A stretch of 64,000 nt of DNA from Thalassotalea insulae (GTDB lineage Bacteria; Pseudomonadota; Gammaproteobacteria; Enterobacterales; Alteromonadaceae). How positions within the stretch are numbered: the stretch's first letter is position 1; each line of letters opens with the position of its first letter. Made by a program: the position numbers and the translations under genes. The stretch covers positions 3,162,001-3,226,000 of the forward strand of contig NZ_BSST01000001.1 in NCBI RefSeq assembly GCF_030161395.1, given 5' to 3'. Under the pieces are notes generated by a model. That model did no database searches. It was not told where the DNA came from and saw only the letters and a list, made by a program, of their open reading frames with translations. This document shows, in pieces, positions 61,051-64,000 of this stretch.

Positions 61051-62565
61051 ATGACAACTGAAGTCGAACTTAAATTTTTAGTGAGCAATACCAATGTCTC
61101 AGCTAAGATATTTGAGTTACTGAAAACGCAATCACTTGCTTTTACACATCAACATAAAAAACTTACTAATTGTTATTTTGACACCCCTGAGCTGGCGTTG
61201 CGTCAGCTGGATATGGGACTACGCACTCGCATTGATGAAGGGGAGATTGAACAAACGATAAAAACAGCAGGGGTTGTTGTTGGTGGCTTGCATCAAAGGC
61301 CTGAGTATAACGTTAATATTACTCAGGCTTTTCCTGATTTAACGTTATTTCCACATGATATTTGGCCAGTAGATGAAAATATTTCTCAACTACAAGCTCA
61401 GCTTATTCCATTGTTTAATACCGATTTTTCACGCGAAATATGGCAAATCAATTATCAAAATAGCAGGATAGAATTAGCCTTTGATCAGGGCACCGTTTCT
61501 TCTGATGGCCGTAACCTTGATATTTGTGAACTGGAGTTAGAACTGTTGTCCGGTGAACGGGATGATTTATTTGCTTTAGCTAAGTTATTGTTTACTCAGC
61601 TGGCCTTGCGTGCAGGGACTAAAAGTAAAGCAGCGCGAGGTTATCAATTGTTTGCTAATAAAGACAAGCCAGTTACGCCGATAAGCTTAGATATAGAATG
61701 TGCCGCTCAACAAACCAGCCGTTATTTTATTAGTGGTGTTGATTTTTGCCTACAAGCGTTGCAACAAGTTGTTGCTAATTATATTGCCACAAAAAAGCTT
61801 GTTAAGCTGGCTGAACTAGTCGATATCTTATCGTTATTGCGTCATGGTTTTTGGCTGTTTAATGAAAGCTTAACCCTTGAATGTCAAAAATTACGCTCGG
61901 AAATTAGCCATTTTATTCAATTGTTTGCTTGGGTCGATAATGCGCTTTATTTGCGGGAATTAATGAATAAAACTGGTAATTACCGCAAAAAGTTGGAATA
62001 CAGTGAGCAGTTGATCGAGCAACTTAAAATTGAGAAACAGCATTTTCCCGACAGTTTGATGGTGATGCAATTATTGCAAAGTGAACGTTTTAATAAGTTA
62101 CAACTTGAGTTATTGCAGCTGATAGTTAATGGTAGCGAAAATGAAAACTTGATTAAACAACAGGCGAATAGTGAATTGTTGCCATTTGCGCAGGTGAAAC
62201 TTTCAGACAGCCTGAGAGAACTGCAACAACAAATGACACAATTAACTCAGTTGGACGCGCAAAGTTATCTGGCAAAGCGCCAGGTTTTACATCGCTGTTT
62301 GTTAACTGGACACTGGTTTGGTCAGCTGTTTGATGAACAGTTACGGGCTGATTTTCGTACCCCCTGGCTTGATATGAAACAAGGCTTAAAAGAATTACAA
62401 AGCTTGTGGATTATTAAACAGCAATTAGAAAAGCTGGCAAAAAATAGTGAGCAAACAAATAACAAGGTGCTAAGGTGGCAGCAAGGTAAGGTGGAGAATC
62501 TGTTAACGGCACTCGCACATAGCAAAGAGCTGGCGTTATCTTTGCCTGCGTATTGGTTGAGTTAA
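61051..62565 (+). CDS. CYTH-domain inorganic triphosphatase (YgiF-like)
   Basis: This 504-residue protein begins MTTEVELKFLVSN, the ExExK signature of the CYTH superfamily. LRTRIDEGEIEQTIKT and the late acidic strand ICELELELL complete the triphosphate tunnel (about 1-205). The rest is a helical CHAD-like domain (about 230-500). E. coli YgiF hydrolyses inorganic triphosphate. The frame is open upstream, but the signature sets the start at 61051. It overlaps the L,D-transpeptidase start by one base (TAATG). Confidence 0.9.
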   Translation: MTTEVELKFLVSNTNVSAKIFELLKTQSLAFTHQHKKLTNCYFDTPELALRQLDMGLRTRIDEGEIEQTIKTAGVVVGGLHQRPEYNVNITQAFPDLTLFPHDIWPVDENISQLQAQLIPLFNTDFSREIWQINYQNSRIELAFDQGTVSSDGRNLDICELELELLSGERDDLFALAKLLFTQLALRAGTKSKAARGYQLFANKDKPVTPISLDIECAAQQTSRYFISGVDFCLQALQQVVANYIATKKLVKLAELVDILSLLRHGFWLFNESLTLECQKLRSEISHFIQLFAWVDNALYLRELMNKTGNYRKKLEYSEQLIEQLKIEKQHFPDSLMVMQLLQSERFNKLQLELLQLIVNGSENENLIKQQANSELLPFAQVKLSDSLRELQQQMTQLTQLDAQSYLAKRQVLHRCLLTGHWFGQLFDEQLRADFRTPWLDMKQGLKELQSLWIIKQQLEKLAKNSEQTNNKVLRWQQGKVENLLTALAHSKELALSLPAYWLS

Positions 62566-63452
62566 TGAAGTTAGTTCATGCGATTATCTTATTTCTGTTA
62601 ATGGTTGAGAGAGCTTACGCCTCTGTTTATCCGTTACCTGCTGATAATTCTCGCTTACTGGGTGAGCCGCTGAGTTATCAGGTGGAAACAGGTGATTATT
62701 TTCAGGCATTGGCGGAATATCACGATGTTGGCTTACTGGCATTAATGGCGGCAAACCCTGAGGTTGATCCTTTTCTTCCTGCTGTCGGAAGCTATATTCA
62801 GATCCCTAAACAAATGTTATTACCGTTTGCTGAGCGTAAAGGCATAGTGGTGAACTTATCTGAGCTACGCTTATATTATTTTCCTCCCGGTGAGTCGTTA
62901 GTTTATGTTTTCCCGGTCGGTATTGGACGAGAAGGGCTGGCGACACCAAAAGTAATAAGCCATATTGGTGATAAGCGTAAAGATCCAGTTTGGCGCCCGA
63001 CTAAAGCGTATCGACAGCGCTATTTTCAGGAGCATGGTAAAACACTGCCAAAGGAAATTCCTGCTGGCCCTAATAATCCATTTGGCAAATACGCATTAAG
63101 AATTGATACCAGTGAGTATTTGATCCATGGTACTAACCAGCGTATGGGAATTGGCATGCGTGCGAGTTCAGGTTGTATTCGTATGTATGCACCAGATATA
63201 GAATGGTTGTATTTCAATGTCCCGGTCGGTACTCAGATCCGAATCGTCGATCAGGCAATTAAAATGTCGTATGAGCCAAATGGCGCTAAACTGATCGAAG
63301 TGCATCAGCCGTTAAGTGAACAAGGGCAGATCTCAATGACGAGTTTACCAACAGCAGTTAATGCATTTATTGGTGATAGTGAAAGCGCCAGGATTCAGCT
63401 TAGCGACTTATTAAGTCAGCCGTCAGGCTTAGTGGTGACATTAGAACAGTAA
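62565..63452 (+). CDS. L,D-transpeptidase with LysM-like domain
   Basis: This 295-residue protein has a signal peptide (ERAYASVYP), a LysM-like repeat (about 39-90; YQVETGDYFQALAEYHDVGL) and a YkuD catalytic domain (about 95-230) with the HGTNQRMGIG / SSGCIRMY motif, Cys being the nucleophile. Members of this family attach lipoprotein to peptidoglycan or form 3-3 crosslinks. The neighbouring Lpp-like gene suggests the former. The start overlaps the CYTH stop (TAATG), implying coupling. Confidence 0.92.
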   Translation: MKLVHAIILFLLMVERAYASVYPLPADNSRLLGEPLSYQVETGDYFQALAEYHDVGLLALMAANPEVDPFLPAVGSYIQIPKQMLLPFAERKGIVVNLSELRLYYFPPGESLVYVFPVGIGREGLATPKVISHIGDKRKDPVWRPTKAYRQRYFQEHGKTLPKEIPAGPNNPFGKYALRIDTSEYLIHGTNQRMGIGMRASSGCIRMYAPDIEWLYFNVPVGTQIRIVDQAIKMSYEPNGAKLIEVHQPLSEQGQISMTSLPTAVNAFIGDSESARIQLSDLLSQPSGLVVTLEQ

Positions 63453-63472
63453 AGCAGCGAATAGCTGCTTTA
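63450..63472 (+). terminator. Terminator at the end of the L,D-transpeptidase gene
   Basis: TAAAGCAGC (63450-63458) pairs with GCTGCTTTA (63464-63472) around GAATA. The stem includes the stop codon. The T tract after it is weak. Confidence 0.55.
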
Positions 63473-63497
63473 TCGATAGTGTTTTAGTCATAATAGA

Positions 63498-63526
63498 GCG
63501 GGCAATTATTTTTTATAACTTGCCGC
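63498..63526 (-). terminator. Possible terminator at the end of the Lpp-like gene
   Basis: GCGGGCAA (63498-63505) pairs with TTGCCGC (63520-63526) with one bulge and further A/T pairing inside. It overlaps the 3' end of the Lpp-like gene. Confidence 0.4.
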
Positions 63527-63742
63527 AACGTTATCAATGCGTTGATTGGTTTGCTCTTGAGCTGTTTCAAGTGCATCGATTGCCTGGGTGTTTTTTTCTT
63601 GTTGTGCTTTCACTTTGGCTAATTCCATTGTTAGTTTGTCAACCTTATTAGATAAAGTTGACACTTGCTGCTCTAAACCATCGCTGCTGGCACAACCTAC
63701 GGTTAGCGAAATAACGGCAATAAGTGATATTTTTTTCAACAT
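63506..63742 (-). CDS. Lpp-like murein lipoprotein
   Basis: This 78-residue protein has a lipoprotein signal with the lipobox VGCASS (Cys17), then an uninterrupted coiled coil with heptads (VSTLSNKVDKLTMELAKVKA) and the C-terminal sequence SYKK. In E. coli Lpp the C-terminal Lys is linked to peptidoglycan by L,D-transpeptidases. The adjacent L,D-transpeptidase gene makes this a likely enzyme-substrate pair. GGGAG lies just upstream of the ATG. Confidence 0.92.
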   Translation of the reverse strand: MLKKISLIAVISLTVGCASSDGLEQQVSTLSNKVDKLTMELAKVKAQQEKNTQAIDALETAQEQTNQRIDNVAASYKK

Positions 63743-63836
63743 GTGAACTCCCTGATTGTTTATCTAGTTTTTACTCTTGGAACCAGTATGGCATAGTTAG
63801 CAAAAATCAAAAGGCTATTAATACTAATTATTTAAT

Positions 63837-64000
63837 TCACTTGACATCATTTTCTTGTATAACTATTCGCTCGACCTTTTCAACTAGTAGATCAATTTTT
63901 CGTTCTAACTGTAAATTATGTTCAAGCAAATCTTTGTTTTGCTTTCTTAATTCGCGGTTTTTAACATTCGTATCTGAAAAACCAACAAATTTATTAACAA
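63837..64000 (-). CDS. C-terminal end of a coiled-coil protein (start outside window)
   Basis: Fifty-three codons and a TGA (63837-63839) are visible on the minus strand. They begin VNKFVGFSDTNVKNRELRKQ and continue as a heptad-rich helix (LQLERKIDLLVEKVERIV). I do not recognise the family. The regular hydrophobic spacing supports a real coding end rather than chance. Confidence 0.55.
   Translation of the reverse strand, partial: VNKFVGFSDTNVKNRELRKQNKDLLEHNLQLERKIDLLVEKVERIVIQENDVK

Overview
The window looks like chromosomal DNA from an AT-rich marine gammaproteobacterium, most likely order Alteromonadales and probably Colwelliaceae (Colwellia/Thalassotalea type). The clues are the gene repertoire (two large TonB-dependent receptors, NMT1-GGDEF and HD-GYP signalling proteins, a leuABCD operon with a leader peptide, a GspA-GspB fusion, a YgiM/YgiF-like pair) and the general protein style. 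The taxonomic call is inference. No rRNA, tRNA, CRISPR array, prophage or intact insertion sequence was recognised.

Layout. 1-10.5 kb: a truncated chemotaxis receptor, trmB, a CPBP protease, two LysR regulators, a small GST/NTF2-like/tautomerase operon, an NMT1-GGDEF fusion, and an Ada-AlkA fusion with ogt (alkylation repair). 10.5-18.3 kb: the most distinctive region, made of a TonB-dependent receptor, a membrane-bound AraC-type regulator, a cytochrome c4-like diheme protein, a diheme peroxidase and a beta-helix protein fused to a cytochrome c domain. A perfect FNR-type box lies before the receptor. Two 11-bp direct repeats 21 bp apart lie before the cytochrome operon, as expected for an AraC-family operator, and a related half-site precedes the receptor. 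18.7-28.4 kb: an EF-hand protein, a MATE exporter, a pyrroline-2-carboxylate reductase candidate, a histidine kinase, YcaQ, a GST, and an operon of two DUF1538 membrane proteins with PII-like and CBS proteins.

28.5-35 kb is a hydroxyproline catabolic locus: a D-amino-acid dehydrogenase, a trans-3-hydroxy-L-proline dehydratase (Cys/Thr active site), a broken dihydrodipicolinate-synthase-family deaminase, a 4-hydroxyproline epimerase (Cys/Cys), an aldehyde dehydrogenase and a GntR regulator. A 15-bp motif containing TTGTATACA occurs both at its divergent promoter and 9 kb away before the reductase gene, tying the reductase to the same regulon. 35-49 kb: a SulP transporter, DUF1289, a GAF histidine kinase facing a REC/HD-GYP regulator, a solute-binding protein, fumarylacetoacetase, a second TonB receptor, cca and a fused GspA-GspB. 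49-56 kb: an asparagine-synthetase-like protein lacking the usual Cys2 nucleophile, then leuLABCD with a complete attenuation leader. 56-60 kb: a CDP-glycerol/Wzi surface-polymer cluster. 60-64 kb: envelope genes (SH3 protein, CYTH triphosphatase, L,D-transpeptidase, Lpp-like lipoprotein) and the end of one more gene.

How they work together: several loci couple transport or sensing at the envelope to periplasmic redox chemistry (10.9-18.3 kb) or to amino-acid catabolism (21-35 kb). Functional statements rest on motifs read by eye and on family knowledge; no database search was possible.
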